NCBI GenBank assembly: GCA_001464865.1
Contig: LNEG01000004.1
Location: 1-60,681 of the forward strand
Source: Burkholderiales bacterium Ga0074133
Lineage (GTDB): Bacteria; Pseudomonadota; Gammaproteobacteria; Burkholderiales; Burkholderiaceae_C
Direction of reading: 5' to 3'
DNA length: 60,681 nt
Under the pieces are notes generated by a model. The model searched no databases and was not told the DNA's origin. It saw nothing but the letters and a program-made list of their open reading frames with translations. Shown here piece by piece: positions 24,784-33,123 of the stretch (positions within the stretch are counted from its first letter, which is position 1; the number at the start of each line of letters is the position of its first letter). The position numbers and the translations under genes were made by a program.

Positions 24784-26077
24784 GCATAGTCGCTTCGGTG
24801 GGTTCCTGCTTCATCGGAGCTGCGCGCTTTACCCGAGCTTGTCGCTCGGGTGCCTCACGACTGACTTCTCCTCCACAGGCAGCGGCTCGCTGAGTTTCCT
24901 CTTTGAGCCAGACCGCGTGCCCCGCGGCCAAGATGTTCTTCGCGGCGTGAACGTCCGCGTTTTCTGTGTGGCCACAGGCCACACAAGCAAAGACCGATTG
25001 GGTCTTCCTGTTCTCGGCGGCCTCGTGGCCACAGATCCTGCAGGTGCGGCTGGTGTATGCCGGGTTGACAAGGATGACCTGTCCACCTCGCCACTGCACC
25101 TTGTAGGTGATCTGCCGGGTGAACTCACCCCAGGCGGCATCCAGGATGCTGCGGTTGAGGCCGGCCTTGGCCGCCACGTTCTTGCCCGGTGATTCGACTG
25201 TGCCCTTGGCACTGGCCGACATGTTCTTGATCCGAAGATCTTCCAGTGCGATGACCGGATGGGCGTCAGCAAGGTCTGTCGTGAGCTTGTGAAGCCAGTC
25301 GCTGCGTTGATGAGCGATGCGCCGGTGCAGGTTACCCAACCGGGTAACCGCCTTGCGCCGGTTGGCCGAGCCCTTGACCTTGCGGGAGACCGATCGCTGG
25401 TAGCGGCGCAGGCGCTTCTGCTGGCGCGTCAGCGCCTTCAAGGGTTCGACCGATGTTCCATCGCTCATGGCAGCGAACTTGGCCAAGCCCAGATCGATGC
25501 CCAACGTGGGCGCCACGCTCAGGGCCGGCACCGTCTCGGCGATCTGCACCTGGATCGACACGAACCAGGCAGAGCCTTCTCGTGAGACGCTGACGTTCCT
25601 GAGTGCCCCCTCCACCGGTTGACTCATGCGAAGTCGAAGCCAGCTGAGCTTGGGCAGCTTGATGCGCTCGTTCGCCTCATCAAGGGTGAATTGCTCGGGA
25701 TCGGGGTAGCGGATGCTCGGCTCTTCGCCGCGACGCTTGAAGGAAGGAGGGCCGGTGCGGCCGCGGCCGCCAGCCAGGCCCGCCTTGGCGGCAGAGAAGA
25801 AGCGCTTGTAGGCCTCGTCGAGGCGGCGCAGGACCTGTTGCTGCGGGTGGACGGGCGAGTCGGACAACCAGGCCGTGTCCGGATCGTTGCGCCAGGCCGT
25901 GAGCCACTTGGCCATGTCGACGTAGCTCGCGTACTTTTCGCCTCGAGCGTGACGAGCACGCTGCTCGGCCAGAGCTTGATTCCAGACCCACCGGCCAGCA
26001 CCGGCAAAGCGGCGCAGTAACGCTTCATCGCGAGGGCGCGTGCGCAACTCGATTCGATAGGCTTTGATGCTGTACAC
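24764..26077 (-). CDS. tnpB: TnpB RNA-guided nuclease of an IS200/IS605-type element
   Basis: 437 aa, GTG start. The N-terminal OrfB_IS605 helix (FAGAGRWVWNQALAEQRARH), then the RuvC-type core: Asp195 in GIDLGLAKFAAMSDG, Glu279 in VIALEDLRIKNM, Asp375 in NADVHAAKNILA. The zinc ribbon cysteines are 346, 349, 365 and 368. All catalytic residues are present, so it is likely active. TnpB cuts DNA beside its target motif using the omega RNA. The recurrent promoter motif lies directly upstream (26078-26100). The stop overlaps a restart codon for ankyrin-like member 7. Confidence 0.95.
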   Translation of the reverse strand: MYSIKAYRIELRTRPRDEALLRRFAGAGRWVWNQALAEQRARHARGEKYASYVDMAKWLTAWRNDPDTAWLSDSPVHPQQQVLRRLDEAYKRFFSAAKAGLAGGRGRTGPPSFKRRGEEPSIRYPDPEQFTLDEANERIKLPKLSWLRLRMSQPVEGALRNVSVSREGSAWFVSIQVQIAETVPALSVAPTLGIDLGLAKFAAMSDGTSVEPLKALTRQQKRLRRYQRSVSRKVKGSANRRKAVTRLGNLHRRIAHQRSDWLHKLTTDLADAHPVIALEDLRIKNMSASAKGTVESPGKNVAAKAGLNRSILDAAWGEFTRQITYKVQWRGGQVILVNPAYTSRTCRICGHEAAENRKTQSVFACVACGHTENADVHAAKNILAAGHAVWLKEETQRAAACGGEVSREAPERQARVKRAAPMKQEPTEATMREVSHA

Positions 26078-26100
26078 GCGTAAAGTATATCGGTTACACC
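26078..26100 (-). promoter_or_regulatory. Recurrent promoter-like motif, copy 3 (tnpB)
   Basis: Minus strand GGTGTAACCGATATACTTTA, matching the shared motif with -10 TATACT. It ends just before the GTG start of tnpB, implying a very short or absent leader. Confidence 0.55.
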
Positions 26101-26159
26101 AACCTCTGGCCGATCCTCACCAGGCTTCTCTGCCCAGCTCGATCATCCGCGCTATCCAT

Positions 26160-26179
26160 CCCGGCCCTGAAGGGCGGGG
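26160..26179 (-). repeat. Second copy of the IS hairpin, near the left end
   Basis: Minus strand CCCCGCCC-TTCA-GGGCCGGG, an imperfect version (one mismatch) of the right-end hairpin at 24732-24751, followed by GATGGATAG in place of GAGGATGTC. It could be the left-end hairpin or a remnant of an earlier element. Confidence 0.55.
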
Positions 26180-26294
26180 TTTGCCGCGCAGACTGATCAG
26201 CTCAAGTGGCATAGGTACCAATCGCATGAATCACAGAACCGCGAAAGGTCGAGCGGGCTGGGACGAAAGGGTCGGGCGGGGCATGGGTGGCCGC

Positions 26295-27017
26295 TCAGAG
26301 GGTGGCTCTGCGCCGGGTGGCTGTGGCACCTGGGACGGGCGCTGCGCAGGAGAGCGCTTGTGCTTCGCCAATCGCGCGCTGCATCATGGCCGCGCGCACC
26401 GGAGCGAAGTTCGCCGGCAGGAAAAACTCCTGGTGGTCGATGTACCCGTCGATGTCGCCGGCGGCAATGGTTTTGACCACACCGCCGCGGGTGTACACAG
26501 GTTTGGGCGCGGCGGGCACCAAGTTCAAGTCGGCGCCCATTTCGATCAGGACAGTTGCGGCCTCCAGGTGTCCGCGGCGCATGGCCGCCTCCAGGAAGGT
26601 GACCGGTTCCTCATCGCTGCCGACGCGGCAGGCTCCATCGATCTGAGCATACCCAGCGCCCAGGTACAGCGACAGCAGCTCGCGCAGCGTGGAAGGATGC
26701 TTTGCGGCACCGTCCCAGAGAACCAGGTCGGCAACAGCTCTTGCACAGTCCTCCTTCACGATCTGCTCCGCCGCTTCCCCGTTCACTTCGTTGGGGTCAA
26801 AGGTGGTGAACCCCAGCGGAACGCGGCGCTCCACAAAGCCCTTGACTCGCAGCATCCAGTGCGCCAGGGTGATTTCGTTGGAGCGATGGATGGAGTGATC
26901 CGTCAGCTGGTGAAAAAGGACCCGGTGGACCTGCATCTGCTGAACCCAGGTCATGGCGGCGTCCTTTTCGAGCACGAGGTCGAAGGAGGCGGGGACCGTG
27001 ATGGGCGAGGTGGACAT
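26295..27017 (-). CDS. Ankyrin-like array family protein, member 8
   Basis: 240 aa from MSTSPITVPA, chosen because the promoter-like motif at 27061-27090 lies just upstream; the longest frame starts at 27083 inside it. The repeat at about 138-168 is the most canonical in the window: VTFLEAAMRRGHLEAATVLI, EMGADLNLVP. Preceded by LLSLYLGAGYAQI, followed by IAAGDIDGYIDHQ and AMMQRAIGEA. Tail ATRRRATL. First member of the 3' sub-array; the IS lies between it and member 7. Confidence 0.87.
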   Translation of the reverse strand: MSTSPITVPASFDLVLEKDAAMTWVQQMQVHRVLFHQLTDHSIHRSNEITLAHWMLRVKGFVERRVPLGFTTFDPNEVNGEAAEQIVKEDCARAVADLVLWDGAAKHPSTLRELLSLYLGAGYAQIDGACRVGSDEEPVTFLEAAMRRGHLEAATVLIEMGADLNLVPAAPKPVYTRGGVVKTIAAGDIDGYIDHQEFFLPANFAPVRAAMMQRAIGEAQALSCAAPVPGATATRRRATL

Positions 27018-27060
27018 GGAGTCGGTGGCTAGATCAAAGGGGAATTGGCCCCGGGCCCAT

Positions 27061-27090
27061 GGCATTGTATAGAAGATATGCAAAACACTG
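27061..27090 (-). promoter_or_regulatory. Recurrent promoter-like motif, copy 4
   Basis: Minus strand AGTGTTTTGCATATCTTCTA followed by TACAATG. It matches the shared motif (GTGTTT, 2-3 bp, ATATCTT) and points at ankyrin-like member 8, suggesting that the array has an internal promoter here. Confidence 0.55.
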
Positions 27091-27227
27091 TAGTACTACC
27101 CGCCTGCACAAAAGGGGGTTGTCCTTGCCAAGGATTCGGCAAAAATCATGGGCATCGCCAGCCTTCTTGTTCCTCCCGGCAAAGTGTTTTCTTGACATGA
27201 GGAGCGAGACTTCGACCGGAGGATATC

Positions 27228-27965
27228 GTGGTGATCACCCGCGCGCACGTTGACGAAGAATGGATGAAAAGCATCCTCGAATACCGGTCTCAGGCCAAGA
27301 GATCGCCATTCCACTTCGTCCCTTTCCCAGCCGACCGCATTCTTGAAAAGCCGCCGGACAAACTGGACTGGCGCAAACGGTTCCTGTTCCTGGACGAATC
27401 GACGGGAGAGCGAGTCGGATGGATCCTGATCGAAGAGGAGGTTGAAGAAAGCACGAGGTGGAGCCTGCCTGGATTCGTGATGATGGCTGCTGGCTTCTAC
27501 GCAGGCTTGTGGATTTACCGGAATCTGGACCTTCCGTCGCATTGGACGGTTTTCTTCGGCATTTCTCTGGTGAGCGTGGCTCTGATTCCTGGTGCTTTGT
27601 ACTGGTTGATGCTGGCAAAGCCATGGAGAGACCGGATGCAGCAAACCAGTGACAGCGTTCAGCTGGACGATGAGGTCTGGGAGTTCCTTCACAACCTTCA
27701 TGCGATACAGATCGCCTCAATCAGCGCGTCTGAGCAACTCCAAGCAGTTCCAGGTGCTGTGGCCGGTTCTGTGGTGGGTTCTGCTTATGGCGCAATTGTG
27801 GGCAAAGCCATCGAGAAGGTAACGACGGGCCTCGTTGGAGCAGCCAGTGGACGCTACTTCAACCGCGCGCGCCAAAGGAGACTGGAGAAGCAGCGGGATG
27901 CGTTTTCTTCGGATCGAAGAAAAACTGTCGACCTCAAACCCATGGCGGATGACAGTGAAACCTAA
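27228..27965 (+). CDS. Membrane protein with glycine-zipper segment, 245 aa
   Basis: GTG start 5 bp after GGAGG (GGAGGATATCGTG). Two membrane segments at about residues 84-101 and 107-128. A cytoplasmic helix precedes a Gly/Ala zipper (VPGAVAGSVVGSAYGAIVGK), and the C-terminus is strongly charged (RARQRRLEKQRDAFSSDRRK). No family recognised. It lies against the array direction and its last 4 bp overlap the end of ankyrin-like member 9. Confidence 0.8.
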   Translation: MVITRAHVDEEWMKSILEYRSQAKRSPFHFVPFPADRILEKPPDKLDWRKRFLFLDESTGERVGWILIEEEVEESTRWSLPGFVMMAAGFYAGLWIYRNLDLPSHWTVFFGISLVSVALIPGALYWLMLAKPWRDRMQQTSDSVQLDDEVWEFLHNLHAIQIASISASEQLQAVPGAVAGSVVGSAYGAIVGKAIEKVTTGLVGAASGRYFNRARQRRLEKQRDAFSSDRRKTVDLKPMADDSET

Positions 27966-28696
27966 ATCCCGCGGCGCCGCGCCGAAGGTGCTGGCATCAC
28001 GACGGCTGTATCGGCGCTAGCTCCGTCCCGATTAGCTGACCCCTGAGCTCGCGCGATCTCCTGGCGCATCGAGCGTGTCCGCACGGCGCTCATGATGGCC
28101 TCGTATGCCGGCGTGCCGCGGCGATAGTGCTCGTTGACGAATCCAGCAAATTCCTGGAACTCCGGCTCTACGCCCTCAGTGATGTGAGGAAGGCTACCCA
28201 GCACTTGGTCCGCCACGGCGTGAGTCTTCGGAGCCTCGGCGGCCGCACCGAGCTCAATGAAGGCCAGGACAGCCGGGAGGCTGGAATACACGATAGCCTG
28301 CTGCAGCGGAGACATCGAACTGCCATGAAGGAAGCGCAGGTCGGTGCAGTCCACCTCAAAGTAGTGATGTCGACCATAGGCGATGAGCAGGTCCTGGATC
28401 GCCTCTGGATGCAAGTTTCGAACAAAGCTAGTGGCCAGCGTGGCCACGGCCTTGAGATTGTTGTTGCGGATCACCGAGCCGATTGGAAACTTGTCGCCAA
28501 AGCTGTCGTACGCCACCGGGATACGGCGTTCGATCAGGGGCAAGAGCGTGTGCACGGCTGCGGTGAAGGCTTCTCTGGTGAAGTTCTGAGCGTGATGTCC
28601 AACCATGCTCCGCAGCAGGAAGCCGTGGTCATTGGCCTCGTACACCGAGCAGCCAAACTGGCGTTTTGCGGGCCCGAGGGCGGTATCCGTACCCAT
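27962..28696 (-). CDS. Ankyrin-like array family protein, member 9
   Basis: 244 aa from the ATG in the TGATG overlap with member 10. Ankyrin-like repeat at about 127-157 (MSPLQQAIVYSSLPAVLAFI, ELGAAAEAP). Preceded by LLIAYGRHHYFEV. The AGDF element is degenerate (EFQEFAGFVNEHY). The tail is SARRRGI. Last of a tightly coupled run of five (members 13 to 9). Confidence 0.85.
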   Translation of the reverse strand: MGTDTALGPAKRQFGCSVYEANDHGFLLRSMVGHHAQNFTREAFTAAVHTLLPLIERRIPVAYDSFGDKFPIGSVIRNNNLKAVATLATSFVRNLHPEAIQDLLIAYGRHHYFEVDCTDLRFLHGSSMSPLQQAIVYSSLPAVLAFIELGAAAEAPKTHAVADQVLGSLPHITEGVEPEFQEFAGFVNEHYRRGTPAYEAIMSAVRTRSMRQEIARAQGSANRDGASADTAVVMPAPSARRRGI

Positions 28697-29442
28697 CACA
28701 GCCCCTTGCGCGGTCGCGCCTTCTTGGTCTCAGCAACCGGTGCACCAGGTGCTTCCAACTGCCTGGCGATCGCCGTGCGCATGGCTGCATCCCTGACCAA
28801 CGACGACATGCGGCTGGCGGGGGCCCGCATATAAGCGCAAAGCCCGATCGCGTCTCCCTTGCCCACAGCGATGGATTCCCCTTTTTCGATGAAAACCTCA
28901 TCCTGGATCGGCACCAGGCTCAGGTCCGAGCCGGCTTCCAGGAGCACCTCGACCACGACGTCGCCCACGGAGTCGGGTGCGCTTTCGATGACCTGCTGCA
29001 GCAGGGTGCCGTTCAGACGGCCTGGTTTCGCATCCAGCTTGCGCGGAAAATGAGTGGTGTGGATGTCGATGTAACCGGCATCGATGTAGGCCCTGAAGAT
29101 CTCAGCGATGTCGGTTCGAAGGTGGGCTGGCCAGTCAGTGTTGACGAATTTCCGCAGCGCCAGGCTTGGATCCAGAGGGGACAAAGCCTGGGCTTCAGAC
29201 CCGCAGCTGTTGTCGGCTGTCGGAGGGCGGATGGGAACCTTGCTATCCATGAGCTTGCGCAACCGGATCTGCTGAGTGGCCCTCACAGCAGGGTGCGTGG
29301 TCGTATCGAAGACACGCTTCAAGAGCTCCCGGTGCAGATTGGACTGCTCTTTGAGGCTCATCACCGCATCGAACACATGGTTGTTGACTCCCACCGAGGG
29401 CGGTAGGTCAACGAAAAAGTCCACGGGTTTCTTCTGGCTCAT
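28696..29442 (-). CDS. Ankyrin-like array family protein, member 10
   Basis: 248 aa from MSQKKPVDFF, 2 bp after the stop of member 11; a longer frame overlaps member 11. Ankyrin-like repeat at about 144-178 (GTLLQQVIESAPDSVGDVVV, EVLLEAGSDLSLVP) carries a short insertion. Preceded by IFRAYIDAGYIDI. Then VGKGDAIGLCAYM and AAMRTAIARQ. Tail KKARPRKGL, a variant with Lys. It is closest to member 18 in the SDLSLVP/SDPRLVP and KGDxIG elements. Confidence 0.85.
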   Translation of the reverse strand: MSQKKPVDFFVDLPPSVGVNNHVFDAVMSLKEQSNLHRELLKRVFDTTTHPAVRATQQIRLRKLMDSKVPIRPPTADNSCGSEAQALSPLDPSLALRKFVNTDWPAHLRTDIAEIFRAYIDAGYIDIHTTHFPRKLDAKPGRLNGTLLQQVIESAPDSVGDVVVEVLLEAGSDLSLVPIQDEVFIEKGESIAVGKGDAIGLCAYMRAPASRMSSLVRDAAMRTAIARQLEAPGAPVAETKKARPRKGL

Positions 29443-29444
29443 GG

Positions 29445-30302
29445 CTACAGCCCCCGGCGCCGCGGTCCGCTGCTCGAGGGAGCCTGGCCAGGTGGCGCCA
29501 CGGTAACGATCTCGGCTCCGCACGTTTCACCCTGCACCCCATCTCCCTCAGCCCCCGTCATCCCAGCCTGATCTGGCCCCAGTCCTGCACCAGGGTGGCA
29601 GGCACCCGCCAAGCCGGCCGTACGCGTCTGAATCGCCTTCGTCATGAGCGACGCACGCAGCTGCGGGACCATTGCGAATCCCCTTGCCTCGTAGTTACGC
29701 AAGTAGCCATCGAAGTCCCCCGCGCGCACCACCGGATGACCATTGATCTTCAGGTCTTCAGCCGGAATCAAGGAGAGATCCGCGCCAAGCTCCACCATGG
29801 CCCCTGCCGCAGGCCCGTTGCCGATCCGAATGAGCTTCTCCAGTGGCGTGGCCACCTTGGTGTCGCGCCCGATCGGGATGGCGGGATCACGTGGGTCGAA
29901 GTAGCCGGCGCGCCCGTAGAGCATCACCAGGTGCCTCACGAGATCGGGCTTCTCTTTGTGGAGATCGTGGCAGCCGATTAGGGAGAGCAGGCCGCTTTTG
30001 ATGCTTCGGATCTGCTCCTCAGAGCTGTCAAATGCGCTTCCTTGGTTCGTGCCCAGAATGAGCGGCCACCCCAGAGCGACCATTTCACCCAGGCGCTGCA
30101 GGTGTTGGGTGTTTTCCTCGTTGTTGAGCACGGGGAAGTAGGGGATGCTGTCCATTCCGTCACCCATAAGCCGGCGCAGGATGGTTCCATGGATCCAGGC
30201 TTTCTCCTGCACCGACCAATCCGCCTCAATGATTTTCTCGCGGGTCAGGATGCGAGGTACGCTGAGTTGAGTCCAGAATTTGTTTCGAGTTTCTGAGGCC
30301 AT
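29445..30302 (-). CDS. Ankyrin-like array family protein, member 11
   Basis: 285 aa from the ATG in the overlap with the stop of member 12. Ankyrin-like repeat at about 151-180 (ATPLEKLIRIGNGPAAGAMV, ELGADLSLIP). Preceded by LVMLYGRAGYFDP, followed by VRAGDFDGYLRNYE and ASLMTKAIQ. The linker to the tail is long (about 60 residues, Gly/Pro-rich, two cysteines). Tail SSSGPRRRGL. Confidence 0.87.
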   Translation of the reverse strand: MASETRNKFWTQLSVPRILTREKIIEADWSVQEKAWIHGTILRRLMGDGMDSIPYFPVLNNEENTQHLQRLGEMVALGWPLILGTNQGSAFDSSEEQIRSIKSGLLSLIGCHDLHKEKPDLVRHLVMLYGRAGYFDPRDPAIPIGRDTKVATPLEKLIRIGNGPAAGAMVELGADLSLIPAEDLKINGHPVVRAGDFDGYLRNYEARGFAMVPQLRASLMTKAIQTRTAGLAGACHPGAGLGPDQAGMTGAEGDGVQGETCGAEIVTVAPPGQAPSSSGPRRRGL

Positions 30303-31264
30303 CAGAGCCCCTTTCTGGAGACACCGCGCGCGATGGGCACTGTTGACGGACTCTGAGCCATCGACGCTTGTGCGGCAGCTTGAGCGCCCTCTCTGGCACC
30401 CAGAATCTGCTGCCGCATGAGGACATCGCGAGCAAGGGCAACAGTATGTGGCTGCTCAATGGCACAGAAGTCCAGCAGGGTAGCGACGTCGCCTTGCACG
30501 ACCTTGCAGCTGGGGTGACCCTTGCGAACAAACTCGATGTCGCGAGTAGGGAGTCGCCTGAGGTCCACGCCAAAGTCCAGGAGCGACTGCGCCAAACCAA
30601 CGTTCCCGATGTGGATCGCTTGGTGCAGTGTGCTGGGCCTGTCAGAGATTGACAGCGCAGTGATTCCCGGAGAATTGTGCTCAAGGTAGCCTGCGTACAA
30701 AAAGGCGTCCATCAGAGCGGCCACCATTGAGCAAATTGGCCCCGGTACTGGCCCACCCCCATTTGCATTTGCCTCGTTCCAGTACATGAGCCGATCCACT
30801 GCTCCAATTTCCAGTTGGCGCAGAGATGCATGGTCGAGATCGCCCATGATGGTGACGTTGTAATTGGGTGGAACGACGGAGGCCCCACTCTTGAGAAGCG
30901 CAAGCATGCGCATCACATGGGCCCAGCGGTACTCTTCCACAGAGACCTGCGTCAGCGAGCCATTGGCAGACCCGCCTCGTTCGGCGCCTTTGCATCCAGC
31001 CAACTCAGTGATCGCGCGTCGCGCAGCAGCAGCGACCAAAATTCCCTCCACCATTGAAGTGGAAGTCGTGAGCGCATCGAAGAGCCCGCCCAGCAGCTTG
31101 GCCCGCTCGACATCAGTGCCCATGGCGTCTTTCTCGATGATGTCAGGACTGCCAAAGACCGCCTCCAGGATCTTGCGAGCATGCGCATCATCCTTCAGGG
31201 AAACAGGCAGCCGAGAGGGTGCCGGGTCGGGGACTCGGATAACCAGTGACTGAGCAGTCGTCAT
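30302..31264 (-). CDS. Ankyrin-like array family protein, member 12
   Basis: 320 aa, a longer subtype with an extra N-terminal helical domain. Ankyrin-like repeat at about 212-243 (PSTLHQAIHIGNVGLAQSLL, DFGVDLRRLP). Preceded by LMDAFLYAGYLEH. Then VVQGDVATLLDFC and DVLMRQQI. Tail GVSRKGL. It closely resembles member 13 throughout (RLPT, VxxGDxAxxLDxCA, PHTVALA), indicating a tandem duplication. Start and stop overlap neighbours by 1 bp. Confidence 0.87.
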   Translation of the reverse strand: MTTAQSLVIRVPDPAPSRLPVSLKDDAHARKILEAVFGSPDIIEKDAMGTDVERAKLLGGLFDALTTSTSMVEGILVAAAARRAITELAGCKGAERGGSANGSLTQVSVEEYRWAHVMRMLALLKSGASVVPPNYNVTIMGDLDHASLRQLEIGAVDRLMYWNEANANGGGPVPGPICSMVAALMDAFLYAGYLEHNSPGITALSISDRPSTLHQAIHIGNVGLAQSLLDFGVDLRRLPTRDIEFVRKGHPSCKVVQGDVATLLDFCAIEQPHTVALARDVLMRQQILGAREGAQAAAQASMAQSPSTVPIARGVSRKGL

Positions 31265-32199
31265 TACAACCCCATCCTGGACACACGCAAGGCGCGAGAA
31301 GGGTGCGTCTCACCCATGTGATTGGCTCCAACCTCCTGAGAGGACTCCTTGATACGAACGCGCATGAGAGCGGCCGTGGCCAGGGCAACCGTATGCGGCT
31401 GATGCACGGCGCAGGCATCGAGATAGCCAGCCAGATCCCCAGGCTGCACACGAAACTGGGGTTTGCGCGCTTCAACGAAGTCAACGACCTTGGTCGGAAG
31501 GCGACGAAGGTCGACGTCGAAGTCGAGCAGCGACTGGGTGATGCCCTGATTTCCGCAGTGGATGGCCACCTGCAATGCACTGGGCTGGTCGCTCACTGCG
31601 AGTGCAGAGACGCCGGGTGAGTCCTGCTCAAGGAATCCAGCATTCAGGAATCCATCCATCAGCGTGGCCGACATGGCAACAACAGATGGTTGAAGCGGCT
31701 CTCCATTCATGGACTTGGCCTCTTCCCAAGACATCAATCGGAGAACCGCACCCAGGTGCAGCTGGCGCAACACCAGATCGCTGAACATGACCTCGTTGGC
31801 AACATTGAAGTTTTTGTGAACGATCGGCATGCCGCGCTCGATCAGAGGGAGCATCCGAATCACGTGGGCCCAACGGTATTCGTCCACCGTGACCTGAAGC
31901 ATCGGCGGCATGAAGTCATCGGGGTCGTTTCTTCCCGTGGCTGCTGCACCCAATGCATTCATTCGCGCGTTGGATGCGGCATCCAGCAACGCCTCGATGG
32001 CGTTGGTCGACGTGAGGAGAGCCTCAAAAAGCTCACCCAGAAGTCGAGCCTGGTTGAATTTGGGGCCGTAGCTGTCCTGATCGATGACGTCAGGATTGCT
32101 GAAGACCTCGACGAAGAGCATGCGGACATGTCCTTCGTCCAGCAGACGCGTCGGAAGGCGGTTGGACTTTGGGAGGGCAGTGGTGGAGAGGGATGCCAT
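31264..32199 (-). CDS. Ankyrin-like array family protein, member 13
   Basis: 311 aa from the ATG at MASLSTTALP; an in-frame TTG lies 24 bp earlier. Paralogue of member 12 over its whole length. Ankyrin-like repeat PSALQVAIHCGNQGITQSLL, DFDVDLRRLP; then QPGDLAGYLDACA and ALMRVRIK. Tail RVSRMGL. It leads the five-gene coupled run; the 112-bp gap to member 14 holds no clear gene. Confidence 0.86.
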   Translation of the reverse strand: MASLSTTALPKSNRLPTRLLDEGHVRMLFVEVFSNPDVIDQDSYGPKFNQARLLGELFEALLTSTNAIEALLDAASNARMNALGAAATGRNDPDDFMPPMLQVTVDEYRWAHVIRMLPLIERGMPIVHKNFNVANEVMFSDLVLRQLHLGAVLRLMSWEEAKSMNGEPLQPSVVAMSATLMDGFLNAGFLEQDSPGVSALAVSDQPSALQVAIHCGNQGITQSLLDFDVDLRRLPTKVVDFVEARKPQFRVQPGDLAGYLDACAVHQPHTVALATAALMRVRIKESSQEVGANHMGETHPSRALRVSRMGL

Positions 32200-32311
32200 A
32201 GCCAGACGGCGGCTTGCGCTCAAGGAGCGCGAAACGCAAGTGGGATCGTGTTGAGCAAAAGATATCGGAATCCGATGGCCGCTGCCAAAAGGGGACCCAT
32301 CAAGCGGTCCA

Positions 32312-33016
32312 TCACATCCCCTGGCGCCGCCGCGCGTGTGCCGCGGAAGTCGGGTTGGATGAAGTCCTCAAAGCGTCGGGAGAGGACATCGCCCGGCGCA
32401 TGAGGGCGGCACGAACCGCTGAGACGGTCTCCGGCCGAGGGGCCTGAAAGAGGTCGAGGTAGGCATCCAGGTCTCCAGCCTCAATCCAATGGGGGCGCCC
32501 GATCCCGCCAGAGGCATCAAAGCGCTGACCAGGCAGCTTTGTGATGTCAGCCCCCAGATCCATGAAAACAAGGGCTGCAGCCGTGCGTCCACCACGGATG
32601 GCGCGGTCCAGGCACGTCAGAGGCGCCTCGTGATACGGGTTGATGTGCAGGTCAACGCTCTCGATCGTGTAGTAGCCGTGCTCGAGGTACGCAGCCAATA
32701 GGGCGCGAAGGATCTCGGGGCTGCTGTCTGCATCGTCCCAGTCCACAAGGGAGCCGATCGCGATGTGTGCTGTCGTCTGTGCAATCGCGGCGTCCAGGGC
32801 TGGATCCGAGAACTCGGTCGCTGATGGCGCCACCTTGCTCAGGTTGATCGGCACCCGCTGCTCGATGAGAGGTAGCAGCTTCTTCAGCAGGCCGGCTCGC
32901 TGAGCTGGCCGGGCCAGCATCACCTGGTGGAGCAGGGCGCCGTGCTGACGCGCCAGGGCTGCCGGATTGAAAGAAGCCGGCGCCGGTATGGAAGGTGTTT
33001 GGGATACCACATACAC
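32312..33016 (-). CDS. Ankyrin-like array family protein, member 14
   Basis: About 234 aa; the start is uncertain (GTG at 33016 or 33010 favoured over a GTG at 33079). Ankyrin-like repeat PLTCLDRAIRGGRTAAALVF, MDLGADITKLP. Preceded by LLAAYLEHGYYTI, followed by IEAGDLDAYLDLF and AVRAALMRRAMS, the clearest 'ALMRR' version of the family helix. Tail HARRRQGM. It is divergent from the exported protein gene at 33124. Confidence 0.83.
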   Translation of the reverse strand: MYVVSQTPSIPAPASFNPAALARQHGALLHQVMLARPAQRAGLLKKLLPLIEQRVPINLSKVAPSATEFSDPALDAAIAQTTAHIAIGSLVDWDDADSSPEILRALLAAYLEHGYYTIESVDLHINPYHEAPLTCLDRAIRGGRTAAALVFMDLGADITKLPGQRFDASGGIGRPHWIEAGDLDAYLDLFQAPRPETVSAVRAALMRRAMSSPDALRTSSNPTSAAHARRRQGM

Positions 33017-33022
33017 ATTATG
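32993..33022 (+). promoter_or_regulatory. Recurrent promoter-like motif, divergent copy 5
   Basis: Plus strand GGTGTTTGGGATACCACATA, a variant that matches the copy at 50946-50965 (GTGTAACGGATACCACATAT). It lies 100 bp upstream of the exported protein gene at 33124 and overlaps the probable start of ankyrin-like member 14. Confidence 0.45.
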
Positions 33023-33123
33023 CCAGCGAGAGCGATTTCGTTTTCGTAAAGTCCGCGAATGCTCGCTTATGTCGTGCACCAGCAGTTACCATGGATCGAA
33101 ATCAACCTCACGAAAAACAACAT

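Larger units (their letters stand above)
24724..26205 (-). mobile_element. tnpB-only IS200/IS605-type element (IS1341 group)
   Basis: The element carries tnpB and no tnpA. The right end is marked by the hairpin at 24732-24751 followed by GAGGATGTCAA, a typical family end. A related hairpin at 26160-26179 lies about 20 bp inside the likely left end near TTGAG (minus strand, 26201-26205). Exact ends are not certain. It interrupts the 5' end of ankyrin-like member 7. Without tnpA it would need transposase in trans. Confidence 0.75.

Noticed and set aside
27192..27228. TTGACA at 27192 as the promoter of the gene at 27228
   Set aside because: No acceptable -10 element lies 16-18 bp downstream before the ribosome-binding site.
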